Assembly (NCBI RefSeq): GCF_004358325.1
Contig: NZ_CP037940.1
Location: forward strand, 2,170,001 to 2,234,000
Direction: 5' to 3'
Source of the DNA: Periweissella cryptocerci
GTDB lineage: Bacteria; Bacillota; Bacilli; Lactobacillales; Lactobacillaceae
DNA length: 64,000 nt
Shown: one piece after another, positions 35,878 through 44,057 of the stretch
How positions within the stretch are numbered: position 1 is the stretch's first letter
Layout: every line of letters begins with the position of its first letter
The notes under the pieces: model-generated
The model's input: only the letters and a program-made list of their open reading frames with translations
The model's database searches: none
What the model was told of the DNA's origin: nothing
Made by a program: the position numbers and the translations under genes

Positions 35878-35939
35878 TTACATCGGAATTGGTTAAATAA
35901 AAAATTTAAGATGTGTTTACACTAGGCGAGGAAAATAGC

Positions 35940-36221
35940 TTGAAAATAATAAAGCGCATTACAATTTGTATTTTATTACTAGGAATGCTAACTGCATTTA
36001 TTAGTAGTTTATCGATTAATGGATCAATTCGCTTACACACTTTTATTGCCGGAGCACCCATTACGGCGGTAAAAATGACAATCAAACCAGCAACTGAATA
36101 TGGTGTTAAATATTACCGGATTTCACCAAGTTTTAGTAATTTTGCTGGAACGCTTGGGGTTAATGGTTTTCGTGTTGATAAAGTAGGGATATTTTATGTA
36201 TCACATCCGGTGAGTGCATAA
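35940..36221 (+). CDS. Small secreted/membrane protein, tandem copy 1
   Basis: A 93-aa protein beginning (from a TTG codon) MKIIKRITICILLLGMLTAF, a lone hydrophobic segment that is either a signal peptide or an anchor. The extracytoplasmic part carries GSIRLHTFIAGAPITAVKMT and GVKYYRISPSFSNF. GCGAGGAAAA precedes the TTG, and the same ribosome site and start codon are kept in the paralogue. No family recognised. Confidence 0.65.
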   Translation: MKIIKRITICILLLGMLTAFISSLSINGSIRLHTFIAGAPITAVKMTIKPATEYGVKYYRISPSFSNFAGTLGVNGFRVDKVGIFYVSHPVSA

Positions 36222-36336
36222 ATTTATACCGATTGTTTTATTTTATGGAGAAGCGAGTTAACGCATTAAATAGTTAACTTGGCAAAATTACAAAATATCG
36301 AGTAATTAAGATGTTACACTAGGCGAGGAAAATAGC

Positions 36337-36618
36337 TTGAAACTAATAAGACGCGTTACAATTTATATTTTATTACTAGGAATGCTAACTGCATTTGTTA
36401 GTAGTTTATCGATTAATGGATCAATACGGTTACACACCTTTTTAGCCGGAGCACCCATTACAGCGGTAAAAATGACAATTAAACCCGCAAATTCTGATGG
36501 TGTTAAATATTACCGGATTTCACCAAGCTTTAGTAATTTCGATGGAACGGTCGGGATTAATGGCTTTCGCATTGATAGAGCCGGGATATTCTATATACCG
36601 CATCCGGTGAGTGAGTAA
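36337..36618 (+). CDS. Small secreted/membrane protein, tandem copy 2
   Basis: A 93-aa paralogue of the preceding gene, same length, differing at scattered positions mostly by conservative changes. The duplicated block starts upstream of the ribosome site (TTACACTAGGCGAGG). Retention of length, TTG start and most residues indicates selection, so both copies are likely functional. Function unknown. Confidence 0.65.
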   Translation: MKLIRRVTIYILLLGMLTAFVSSLSINGSIRLHTFLAGAPITAVKMTIKPANSDGVKYYRISPSFSNFDGTVGINGFRIDRAGIFYIPHPVSE

Positions 36619-36655
36619 CAGGTAGCAATATATATTCAAATCATCTAAACAAAAA

Positions 36656-36694
36656 AATAGCCGTTGAATCCGATAAAGGGTTCAACGGCTATTA
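36656..36694. terminator. Terminator between convergent genes
   Basis: AATAGCCGTTGAATCC / GGGTTCAACGGCTATT. On the minus strand it is followed by seven Ts, so it serves the LURP-one-like gene and may act in both directions. Confidence 0.85.
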
Positions 36695-36718
36695 TAATTG
36701 TGCTAGAAATATCAGATA

Positions 36719-37291
36719 CTAGTGGCAGTGCCGGCCCTCGTTACTTGAGTTAACCTCGAATTTTTCATTAATGGCGAGGGTCATCGGATGCCGTAAAAGA
36801 TTTTTGAGTGGGGACGACTTAGCATTGAAAAGCCAGCGGTTTAAGACCACCGTAATCCCAATTAAGATGGCTTCGTTTTCGCGATGAGTGATGACGAGTT
36901 CATTATATGGGCCTTGCGCAAGGACTGTCGGCTTAACGGTTAATAGCAATTCTTGTCCATGGTAGGCGTGATAGATTCCTGATGCTAAACTACCATTAAT
37001 TAGCCAACTTAAGCCCCGCACATAGACAACGTCAATCAGTGAGCCAAGGGATAAACCAATTGAGCCAACCGTTTCGTGATTGGTCTTGATTTCAAAACGA
37101 GGCAAGAGCCCGTATGAAGTTTGCTCCATTTCAACGACTAGCTCGCCTAAGTCATTATAGATATGGACAAAAGCGTTGGCACGACCAAATTGCCCAGTCA
37201 CTAAGTATTGAGCTTTACCGTCAACATCGCGGACTGTCGTTGCAGTCTGTTTGCTTGAACTATTCTGCTGTTTTAAGTATAGTTTACGCAT
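36719..37291 (-). CDS. LURP-one-related / YxjI-like protein
   Basis: A 190-aa protein resembling the LURP-one-related (tubby-like fold) family, called YxjI in Bacillus. Typical opening: KAQYLVTGQFGRANAFVHIYNDLGELV, then TSYGLLPRFEI. It ends in a Cys/His tail (EGRHCH). AAGGAT precedes the ATG. Molecular function of the family in bacteria is unknown. Confidence 0.7.
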   Translation of the reverse strand: MRKLYLKQQNSSSKQTATTVRDVDGKAQYLVTGQFGRANAFVHIYNDLGELVVEMEQTSYGLLPRFEIKTNHETVGSIGLSLGSLIDVVYVRGLSWLINGSLASGIYHAYHGQELLLTVKPTVLAQGPYNELVITHRENEAILIGITVVLNRWLFNAKSSPLKNLLRHPMTLAINEKFEVNSSNEGRHCH

Positions 37292-37432
37292 AGCTTTATC
37301 CTTCTACTGACTAATTGTTAGCAATCCTTGAACATATCTGTTATTCTTTATTCTAACATGAAAGCGGATAAATTTAATTATTGTGTAAACATTCACAAGA
37401 TGTTAAGATATTATCGAGATTGGAAATTAAAT

Positions 37433-38122
37433 ATGACACCTTTTATTCATAATGATTGGTGGCCAATTTTGGCCCCGGTCTTGCAAACGCCCGAATTCAA
37501 TAAGTTAAGTGAATTTGTCCATCAAGAATATGCAACTGCAAATGTTTATCCACCGAAAGCCGAAGTTTTTGCGGCGTTTGAGCGGACCGGCTTTGCGGAT
37601 ACAAAAGTTGTAATTCTCGGTCAAGATCCTTATCATGAACAAGGACAGGCGCAAGGCCTAAGCTTTTCTGTCGCACTAGGTATCAAATTACCACCAAGCT
37701 TACGCAACATCTATCAAGAATTGAACGATGACCTTGGTATTAAACCGGTCGAACATGGCTGCTTAATTCCATGGACAAAGCAAGGTGTGTTGCTACTGAA
37801 CACGGTTTTGACAGTTCGTGAAGGGGCAGCCAACTCGCACAAGGGTCACGGATGGGAAACAATTACTGATGAAGCAATTCGCGCTTTATCAGCTAAACCT
37901 GAGCCAGTTGTTTTCATTTTATGGGGGAAACCGGCACAATTGAAGCTGAAGTTGATTGACCAGACGCGTAATTTTACGATTACAAGCTCGCATCCATCGC
38001 CACTGTCTTCATATCGGGGTTTCTTTGGGTCAAAACCATTTTCCAAGACTAACGAGTTACTAGTTTCAGTTGGTGAAACGCCAATTGACTGGCAACTTCC
38101 CGCACAACCGATTATAGATTGA
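37433..38122 (+). CDS. ung: Uracil-DNA glycosylase
   Basis: A 229-aa family 1 UDG, the usual length when started at 37433. Catalytic motif GQDPYH, uracil-binding LLLNTVLTVR and the DNA-intercalation loop HPSPLSSYRGFFGSKPF are intact. It removes uracil from DNA. The ribosome site is weak (GGAAAT). Followed 30 bp later by pta, as in many lactobacilli. Confidence 0.95.
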   Translation: MTPFIHNDWWPILAPVLQTPEFNKLSEFVHQEYATANVYPPKAEVFAAFERTGFADTKVVILGQDPYHEQGQAQGLSFSVALGIKLPPSLRNIYQELNDDLGIKPVEHGCLIPWTKQGVLLLNTVLTVREGAANSHKGHGWETITDEAIRALSAKPEPVVFILWGKPAQLKLKLIDQTRNFTITSSHPSPLSSYRGFFGSKPFSKTNELLVSVGETPIDWQLPAQPIID

Positions 38123-38152
38123 TAACTTAAATTTTTTGGAGGCATTACAATC

Positions 38153-39130
38153 ATGGAACTTTTCGAAGAATTACAAAGCAAGATTACTGGTACGAACAAG
38201 ACAATCGTTTTCCCAGAAGGTGAAGATGTCCGTGTTCAAGGTGCAGCAGTGCGTTTAGCAAAAGATGGCTTGTTGAAGCCAATTTTGCTTGGGGCAACAG
38301 CAGATGTTGAAAAAACCGCTGCTGAAAACAATTTTGATTTGAGTGGTTTGACTGTCCTTGACCCAGCAACATACCCAGCTGAAGATTTAGCTAAGATGGT
38401 CGCAGCATTGGTTGAACGTCGTAAGGGTAAGACAGATGAAGCAACTGCAACTAAGTGGCTCACTGATGTAAACTACTTCGGTACGATGTTAGTTTACATG
38501 GGTCTTGCCGACGGAATGGTTTCAGGTGCTACACACCCAACTGGTGATACTGTGCGTCCAGCCCTCCAAATCATCAAGACTGCTCCTGGTTCATCACGGA
38601 TTTCAGGTGCCTTCATCATGCAAAAGGGTGACGAACGTTATGTCTTCTCTGATGCAGCTATCAACATTGATATTGATGCACCAACAATGGCCGAAATTGC
38701 TGTCCAATCAGCAGCAACTGCCAAGGTCTTTGGCATTGATCCTAAGGTTGCAATGCTTTCATTCTCAACTAAGGGTTCAGCTAAGGCTGATCAAGTAACT
38801 AAGGTTGCTGAAGCGACTGAATTGGCGCATGAATTAGCTCCTGAATTAGCGCTTGATGGTGAATTACAATTTGACGCGGCCTTTGTGCCATCTGTTGGTG
38901 CTTCAAAAGCTCCAGACTCAGATGTTGCCGGTCACGCCAACGTCTTTATCTTCCCCGACTTGCAATCAGGTAACATTGGCTACAAGATTGCCCAACGTTT
39001 GGGTGGTTACGAAGCGATTGGACCTATCTTGCAAGGTTTGGCTAAGCCAGTTTCTGACTTATCACGTGGTGCTAACGAAGAAGATGTCTACAAAGTTGCA
39101 ATCATTACTGCAGCTCAAGCATTAAACTAA
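38153..39130 (+). CDS. pta: Phosphate acetyltransferase
   Basis: A 325-aa Pta/EutD enzyme interconverting acetyl-CoA and acetyl phosphate. Motifs: TIVFPEGEDVRV at the start, DGMVSGATHPTGDTVRPALQI in the middle and VFIFPDLQSGNIGYKIAQRLGG near the end. GGAGG precedes the ATG. Links phosphoketolase-derived acetyl phosphate to AdhE, encoded next. Confidence 0.95.
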   Translation: MELFEELQSKITGTNKTIVFPEGEDVRVQGAAVRLAKDGLLKPILLGATADVEKTAAENNFDLSGLTVLDPATYPAEDLAKMVAALVERRKGKTDEATATKWLTDVNYFGTMLVYMGLADGMVSGATHPTGDTVRPALQIIKTAPGSSRISGAFIMQKGDERYVFSDAAINIDIDAPTMAEIAVQSAATAKVFGIDPKVAMLSFSTKGSAKADQVTKVAEATELAHELAPELALDGELQFDAAFVPSVGASKAPDSDVAGHANVFIFPDLQSGNIGYKIAQRLGGYEAIGPILQGLAKPVSDLSRGANEEDVYKVAIITAAQALN

Positions 39131-39180
39131 TTTAAATATGAACCAGGGGAGCAACGGTTTTAACTTTTGTTTCCCGGTCA

Positions 39181-39233
39181 ATGGTTTGATTTCTACCGTA
39201 TTCACGAATAGGGAGAAATTAGGCCATTTTTTT
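39181..39233 (+). terminator. Terminator of pta
   Basis: ATGG..GATTTCTACC pairs with GGGAGAAAT..CCAT, followed by seven Ts. Same arm motif as 6650 and 18342. The remaining 39234-39520 has no supported gene. Confidence 0.7.
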
Positions 39234-39524
39234 ATGGAGTGCGAGTCATCATAATTTGTTGTAAAAACCAAGAAAAAATTATATCTATACCGCTCACATT
39301 TGATACAATCGGTTGCAAGCGTATTAGAATGGGCATAGTGGAATCTTGTGAAGTAAAAGATATAGGCATATTTGCGAAGGTATGTCTTTTTTGTGTATAA
39401 AGTGTGCGGTTTTTGTAAAGCGAGTGTTCAGATTCGCATTTGAGCTAAAACGTTGCTATACTGGAATTTATGGCATGGCTGACAAGATATTTTTTATTAG
39501 GTTGAACTTTTTTTCACAAAAGGG

Positions 39525-39553
39525 TTGCACAAACTAAAAAGATGGTATATCAT
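39525..39553 (+). promoter_or_regulatory. Promoter of adhE
   Basis: TTGCAC and TATCAT with a 17-bp spacer, about 58 bp before the ATG. Confidence 0.65.
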
Positions 39554-39558
39554 AGGTC

Positions 39559-39576
39559 TTGTTAAGAAATGCACAA
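39559..39576 (+). promoter_or_regulatory. Candidate Rex operator
   Basis: TTGTTAAGAAATGCACAA matches 13 of 18 positions of the Rex consensus TTGTGAAATATTTCACAA and overlaps the expected transcription start of adhE. Rex control by NADH/NAD+ is typical of adhE. TTTTCACAA at about 39511-39519 could be a second half-site. Confidence 0.45.
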
Positions 39577-39610
39577 ACAATATTCAAGCAAAACAAAGGG
39601 GATACCAAAC

Positions 39611-42301
39611 ATGGCTGAAACTGTAAAAAAAGCTCCAAAAAAGCCTTTAACTGAAGAAGAAAAGGCACAAAAAGTAGCCACTGCTGAAGCATTAGCAGAA
39701 AGCTTAGTTTCAAAGGCTCAAAAGGCCGTTGAAGAATTTTCAACATTCTCTCAAGAACAAGTCGATAAGATTGTTGCTGCAATGGCTTTGGCCGGTAGCG
39801 AAAACTCATTACGTCTTGCTCATGCGGCTCACGATGAAACTGGTCGTGGGGTTGTTGAAGATAAAGATACTAAGAACCGTTTTGCATCAGAATCTGTATA
39901 CAACGCAATTAAAAATGATAAAACTGTTGGCGTAATCAACGAAGACCCAGTTACTGGTAAGGTTGAATTAGCTGCTCCACTTGGTGTATTGGCAGGGATC
40001 GTTCCTACTACTAACCCAACTTCAACAACTATTTTCAAATCAATGTTATCTGCTAAGACTCGTAATGCGATTGTCTTCGCATTCCACCCACAAGCTCAAA
40101 AGTCATCAGCACTTGCTGCACAAATCGTGTTAGATGCCGCTGTTGCTGCTGGTGCACCTAAGGACTTCATCCAATGGGTTGATGTTCCTTCACTTTACAA
40201 CACTACTGCATTGATTCAAAACCGCGGTATTGCTTCAATCTTGGCTACTGGTGGACCTTCAATGGTTAACGCAGCCTTGAAGTCAGGTAACCCATCAATG
40301 GGTGTTGGTGCCGGTAACGGTGCTATCTACATCGATTACACTGCTGATTTGGAACGTGCTGCTGAAGATTTACTTCTTTCAAAGCGTTTCGATAACGGTA
40401 TGATTTGTGCCACTGAAAACTCAGCTGTTATTGATAAGAGCGTTTACGCAACTTTCATTAAGCAATTAGAAGCACAAGGTGCCTATGTACTTCCAAAGGC
40501 TGACTATGACAAGTTGGCTGACTACGTATTTAACGATAACCACGGTGTTAACGGTCCAGTTGCTGGTATGAGCGGTCGTTGGATTGCTGAACAAGCTGGT
40601 ATCAAGATGCCAGAAGGTAAGGATGTTATCCTTGTTGAATTGGACGAAAAGAACATTGGTGAAAAGCTTTCATCAGAAAAACTTTGCCCAATCTTGTCAG
40701 TTTACAAGTCTAACAGCCGTGAAAATGCAATCGCGATTGTTCGCGCATTGTTGAACTACCAAGGTGCAGGTCACAATGCTGCTATCCAAATCGGTGCTCA
40801 AGACGATCCTTTTGTTAAGGAATACGCTGACGCCGTTGAAGCTTCACGTATCCTTGTTAACCAACCTGACTCAATCGGTGGTGTTGGTGACATCTATACA
40901 GACGCATTACGTCCAAGTTTGACACTTGGTACAGGATCATGGGGGAAGAACTCATTGTCACACAACTTATCAACTTACGATTTGCTTAACATTAAAACTG
41001 TCGCTCGTCGTCGTAACCGCCCACAATGGGTTCGTTTACCAAAGGATATCTACTACGAAAACAACGCCATCACATACTTGCAAGAATTGCCAGATGTTGA
41101 TCGCGCATTCATCGTAGCTGACCCAGGTATGGTTCAATTTGGTTTCGTTGACAAGGTTCTTGATCAATTCGCATTGCGTGCTGACCAAGTTAAGACATCA
41201 ATCTACGGTTCAGTTCGCCCTGACCCAACGATTAGCCAAGCTATCGATATTGCTAAGCAAATGGCAGAATTCCAACCAGATACTGTGATCGCCCTTGGTG
41301 GTGGTTCAGCTCTTGATGCTGGTAAGATTGCTCGTTTCTTATACGAATACTCAACTTCACACGAAGGTATCTTAGAAGATGCTGAAGCACTTAAGGAACT
41401 CTTTACTGAACTTCAACAAAAGTTCATGGATATCCGTAAGCGTATCGTGAAGTTCGAACACCAACGTAAGACACAAATGGTTGCTATTCCAACTACTTCA
41501 GGTACTGGTTCAGAAGTTACACCATTCGCTGTTATTACTGATGACGAAACTCACATCAAGTACCCATTGGCTGACTACGAATTGACTCCACAAGTTGCCA
41601 TCGTGGACCCATCATTTGTTATGACTGTTCCTAAGCGTACTGTTGCATTCTCTGGTTTGGACGCATTGTCACACGCCCTTGAATCATATGTATCAGTTAT
41701 GTCTTCAGACTACAACCGTCCATGGGCATTACAAGCAATCAAGTTGATCTTTGAAAACTTGACTACTTCATACAAGTACGATCCAAAGAACCCAACTAAG
41801 GAAGGCCAAAAAGCACGTGAAAACATGCACAACGCATCTACTTTAGCTGGTATGTCATTCGCCAACGCATTCCTCGGAATTAACCACTCATTGGCTCACA
41901 AGACTGGTGGAGAATTCGGCTTGCCACACGGTTTGGCAATCGCCATTGCTATGCCACACGTAATTAAGTTCAACGCAGTTACTGGTAACGTTAAGCGTAC
42001 TCCATACCCACGTTACGAAACTTACACTGCACAAAAAGATTACGCTGACATCGCTCGCTTCCTTGGCTTGACTGGTAAAGACGATGCTGCTCTTGTAGAC
42101 GCATTGCTTGCTAAGATTGCTGACTTGGCTAAGTCAGTTGAAGTTGAAACTTCACTTTCAGCTAACGGCGTTGACAAGAAGCACTTCGAAGGCGCAGTTG
42201 ATAAGCTTGTTGATCTTGTTTACAACGACCAATGCACACCTGGTAACCCACGCCAACCTTCATTAGAAGAAATCAAACAACTTTTGAAGGATCAATTCTA
42301 A
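39611..42301 (+). CDS. adhE: Bifunctional acetaldehyde-CoA/alcohol dehydrogenase
   Basis: An 896-aa fusion: N-terminal CoA-acylating aldehyde dehydrogenase (catalytic Cys in NGMICATENS) and C-terminal iron-dependent alcohol dehydrogenase (GGGSALDAGK, GLDALSHALESYVS, GINHSLAHKTGGEFGLPHG). It reduces acetyl-CoA to ethanol and regenerates NAD+, essential in heterolactic fermentation. The start at 39611 follows AAAGGGG. Strong codon bias indicates high expression. Confidence 0.96.
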   Translation: MAETVKKAPKKPLTEEEKAQKVATAEALAESLVSKAQKAVEEFSTFSQEQVDKIVAAMALAGSENSLRLAHAAHDETGRGVVEDKDTKNRFASESVYNAIKNDKTVGVINEDPVTGKVELAAPLGVLAGIVPTTNPTSTTIFKSMLSAKTRNAIVFAFHPQAQKSSALAAQIVLDAAVAAGAPKDFIQWVDVPSLYNTTALIQNRGIASILATGGPSMVNAALKSGNPSMGVGAGNGAIYIDYTADLERAAEDLLLSKRFDNGMICATENSAVIDKSVYATFIKQLEAQGAYVLPKADYDKLADYVFNDNHGVNGPVAGMSGRWIAEQAGIKMPEGKDVILVELDEKNIGEKLSSEKLCPILSVYKSNSRENAIAIVRALLNYQGAGHNAAIQIGAQDDPFVKEYADAVEASRILVNQPDSIGGVGDIYTDALRPSLTLGTGSWGKNSLSHNLSTYDLLNIKTVARRRNRPQWVRLPKDIYYENNAITYLQELPDVDRAFIVADPGMVQFGFVDKVLDQFALRADQVKTSIYGSVRPDPTISQAIDIAKQMAEFQPDTVIALGGGSALDAGKIARFLYEYSTSHEGILEDAEALKELFTELQQKFMDIRKRIVKFEHQRKTQMVAIPTTSGTGSEVTPFAVITDDETHIKYPLADYELTPQVAIVDPSFVMTVPKRTVAFSGLDALSHALESYVSVMSSDYNRPWALQAIKLIFENLTTSYKYDPKNPTKEGQKARENMHNASTLAGMSFANAFLGINHSLAHKTGGEFGLPHGLAIAIAMPHVIKFNAVTGNVKRTPYPRYETYTAQKDYADIARFLGLTGKDDAALVDALLAKIADLAKSVEVETSLSANGVDKKHFEGAVDKLVDLVYNDQCTPGNPRQPSLEEIKQLLKDQF

Positions 42302-42406
42302 ATCTGGACACCTGCTGAGAAAATGCAAGCTTGCTTGTAATTTTCGAAAAGGAGTTGTTGTAGGAATTGAACGACGTTGAGTTTCACATAAACTTAATAA
42401 TAAAAA

Positions 42407-42435
42407 GAGATTTCACTCCGGTGGAATCTTTTTTG
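42407..42435 (+). terminator. Terminator of adhE
   Basis: AGATTTCAC / GTGGAATCT with loop TCCG, followed by TTTTTT. Element H begins 20 bp downstream. Confidence 0.85.
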
Positions 42436-42454
42436 TTGCCTAAAAAATTAAAAT

Positions 42455-43128
42455 GGCTCTATTCCGTCTGACGTGGAATTTATAAAATGCGATGAGATGT
42501 ATGATGCCACTGCGTGCCTGAAAATCACATTGTGCACCGAGATGGAAGCACATGCCCAAGCTGCTTGCTTATGCCTGAGGTACGGCAACGCAAAACATTC
42601 CAGCAGTTTGTTTGCAACAAACAACTGAATCTAATCAAAACCCGATTAGATTAGCCTTCCAGGCTGAATGTCTGTCTTGGGCAATTCGGGATAGCTGGCA
42701 GTCTAATGGCTAAAGCCAAAAGACTGCTCATCTACCCTCAGCGACAAACTCGACACGTGGTGTCACGTCCCATTTCGGTGTAAAGCCTGCCGGCCACAAA
42801 GTGATTTTCAGGCACTCCGCTAAGCTTGTGGCGACAAGAATTACGGTATATTACTAGTCAGACTGCCTACTCAAACTAACGAAGAGGCTGGAAACAGGCT
42901 GGACTTTAGCTCGCACCGTGATGGCATAATCAGTAACGGGTTTCGTTACTGATTATGGATTTGTGAAGATGGTTAGCGCGTTAGCGAACCAAGCTTCGCA
43001 AACATTTGAAGACCGCACTGTGGCTTCAAATGCTTGTCTTCCATCGCGGTGTCCAGACTGTTTCCAGCATCGTAGTGGGAATCGATCTGAGACACATATC
43101 CAAATTCCACGCTAGAAAAAATTTAGCC
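42455..43128 (+). mobile_element. Composite structured element, copy H (two opposed cores)
   Basis: A 674-bp element flanked by exact ATTAAAAT duplications (42447-42454, 43129-43136), with ends GGCTCTATTCCG and ...TTTAGCC. It contains a forward core (about 42513-42825) and a reversed core (42887-43068) like that of copy D. The forward core has fully different but base-paired helices: P1 GTGCCTGAAAATCAC / GTGATTTTCAGGCAC, P3 GCAGTC/GACTGC around TAAA and P4 ACGTG/CACGT. Its P2 (TGCCCAAG/CTTGGGCA) holds an insertion of about 110 nt with its own hairpins. Confidence 0.88.
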
Positions 43129-43154
43129 ATTAAAATTTAACACAATGTAAATGG

Positions 43155-43371
43155 GGTTCTACCTATTTTAGTGTGAGAGTGTCGTTTCTATACTTTTCAA
43201 TCATCCAATTACTGAGGTTATATTGTCAGTGCTTTTTCCATGTTGCTGCGGTCTGTGATTGGTAACTATTTTTCGCTAGTTTGAGCATTACTCCTAACTA
43301 ACGAAGTGCCGGTAATTTACTGGCACGTAGTGGGCAATTTTATTCAAACCCACGTCAGACGAAATAGAGCC
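43155..43371 (-). mobile_element. Structured MITE-like element, copy I (reverse, core deleted)
   Basis: Reading on the minus strand it starts GGCTCTATTTCGTCTGACG and ends GTAGAACC. The P1 core is gone: GTGCCAGTAAATT runs straight into ACCGGCAC. Flanks GTAAATGG / GCAAATAG match at 6 of 8. It lies between copy H and the msrC terminator. Confidence 0.8.
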
Positions 43372-43419
43372 GCAAATAGCCCCGATTTCTACTAAAGTAA
43401 AAATCGAGGCTATTTGTAG
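43372..43419 (-). terminator. Terminator of msrC
   Basis: GCAAATAGCCCCGATTT pairs with AAATCGAGGCTATTTGT around ACTaaAGT. It lies after the minus-strand msrC gene and directly abuts element I. Confidence 0.7.
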
Positions 43420-43453
43420 GAAATAAATATCACTTGTATGATTCCAAATGTCA

Positions 43454-43918
43454 TTAAATGTGTGCCACAAGCGTTTTAACGAAGTCTACCAAGATTGTTT
43501 GGTCATCTTCGCTGAAACGGTTCAAAGAAGGTGAGTCGATGTCTAAGACACCTAACTGCTTGCCATCGTTAGTAACTAATGGGATGACGATTTCTGAGTT
43601 TGAAGCGGCATCGCAGGCGATGTGACCAGGGAATTCGTGCACATTAGGCACAAGGATTGGTGCTTGTTGGGCGAAACTAGTTCCGACAACACCTTTACCG
43701 GGTTTGATGTGCATACATGCGACTTTACCTTGGAATGGTCCAAGAATTAAATCTTCACCAGCTTCATCATAAAGATAGAAGCCAGCCCAGTTTAAGTCAG
43801 GAATAGTTTGCATCAAGAGGGCCGATGCGTTTGCTAAGTTAGCAGTGAAGTTAGTTTCCTCATAGAGGAGGGCGTCGAGTTGGGGTACGAGCAATGAATC
43901 AATAGTGGTTGCCGTCAT
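43454..43918 (-). CDS. msrC: Free methionine-(R)-sulfoxide reductase (GAF domain)
   Basis: A 154-aa GAF-domain fRMsr that reduces free Met-R-sulfoxide. Motifs: NWAGFYLYD, GPFQGKVACMHIKPGKGVVG and HIACDAASNSEIVIPL. The resolving Cys pair at VAC and IAC is present, but the third Cys that often follows GKGV is Val here. Start at 43918 after GAGG. Oxidative-damage repair fits the peroxide genes in the window. Confidence 0.88.
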   Translation of the reverse strand: MTATTIDSLLVPQLDALLYEETNFTANLANASALLMQTIPDLNWAGFYLYDEAGEDLILGPFQGKVACMHIKPGKGVVGTSFAQQAPILVPNVHEFPGHIACDAASNSEIVIPLVTNDGKQLGVLDIDSPSLNRFSEDDQTILVDFVKTLVAHI

Positions 43919-44057
43919 GTCAGAAAGCCTCATTTCATTAGAAAATATTAATGTTAATTGTATCAAGTTACTGATAAAAAACAAGTAGCATATTGAACTT
44001 TAAGCGTGTGAATTGCTGTGCTATGATAAAAACAATAACAATTTTGTGTGGGGGTAA

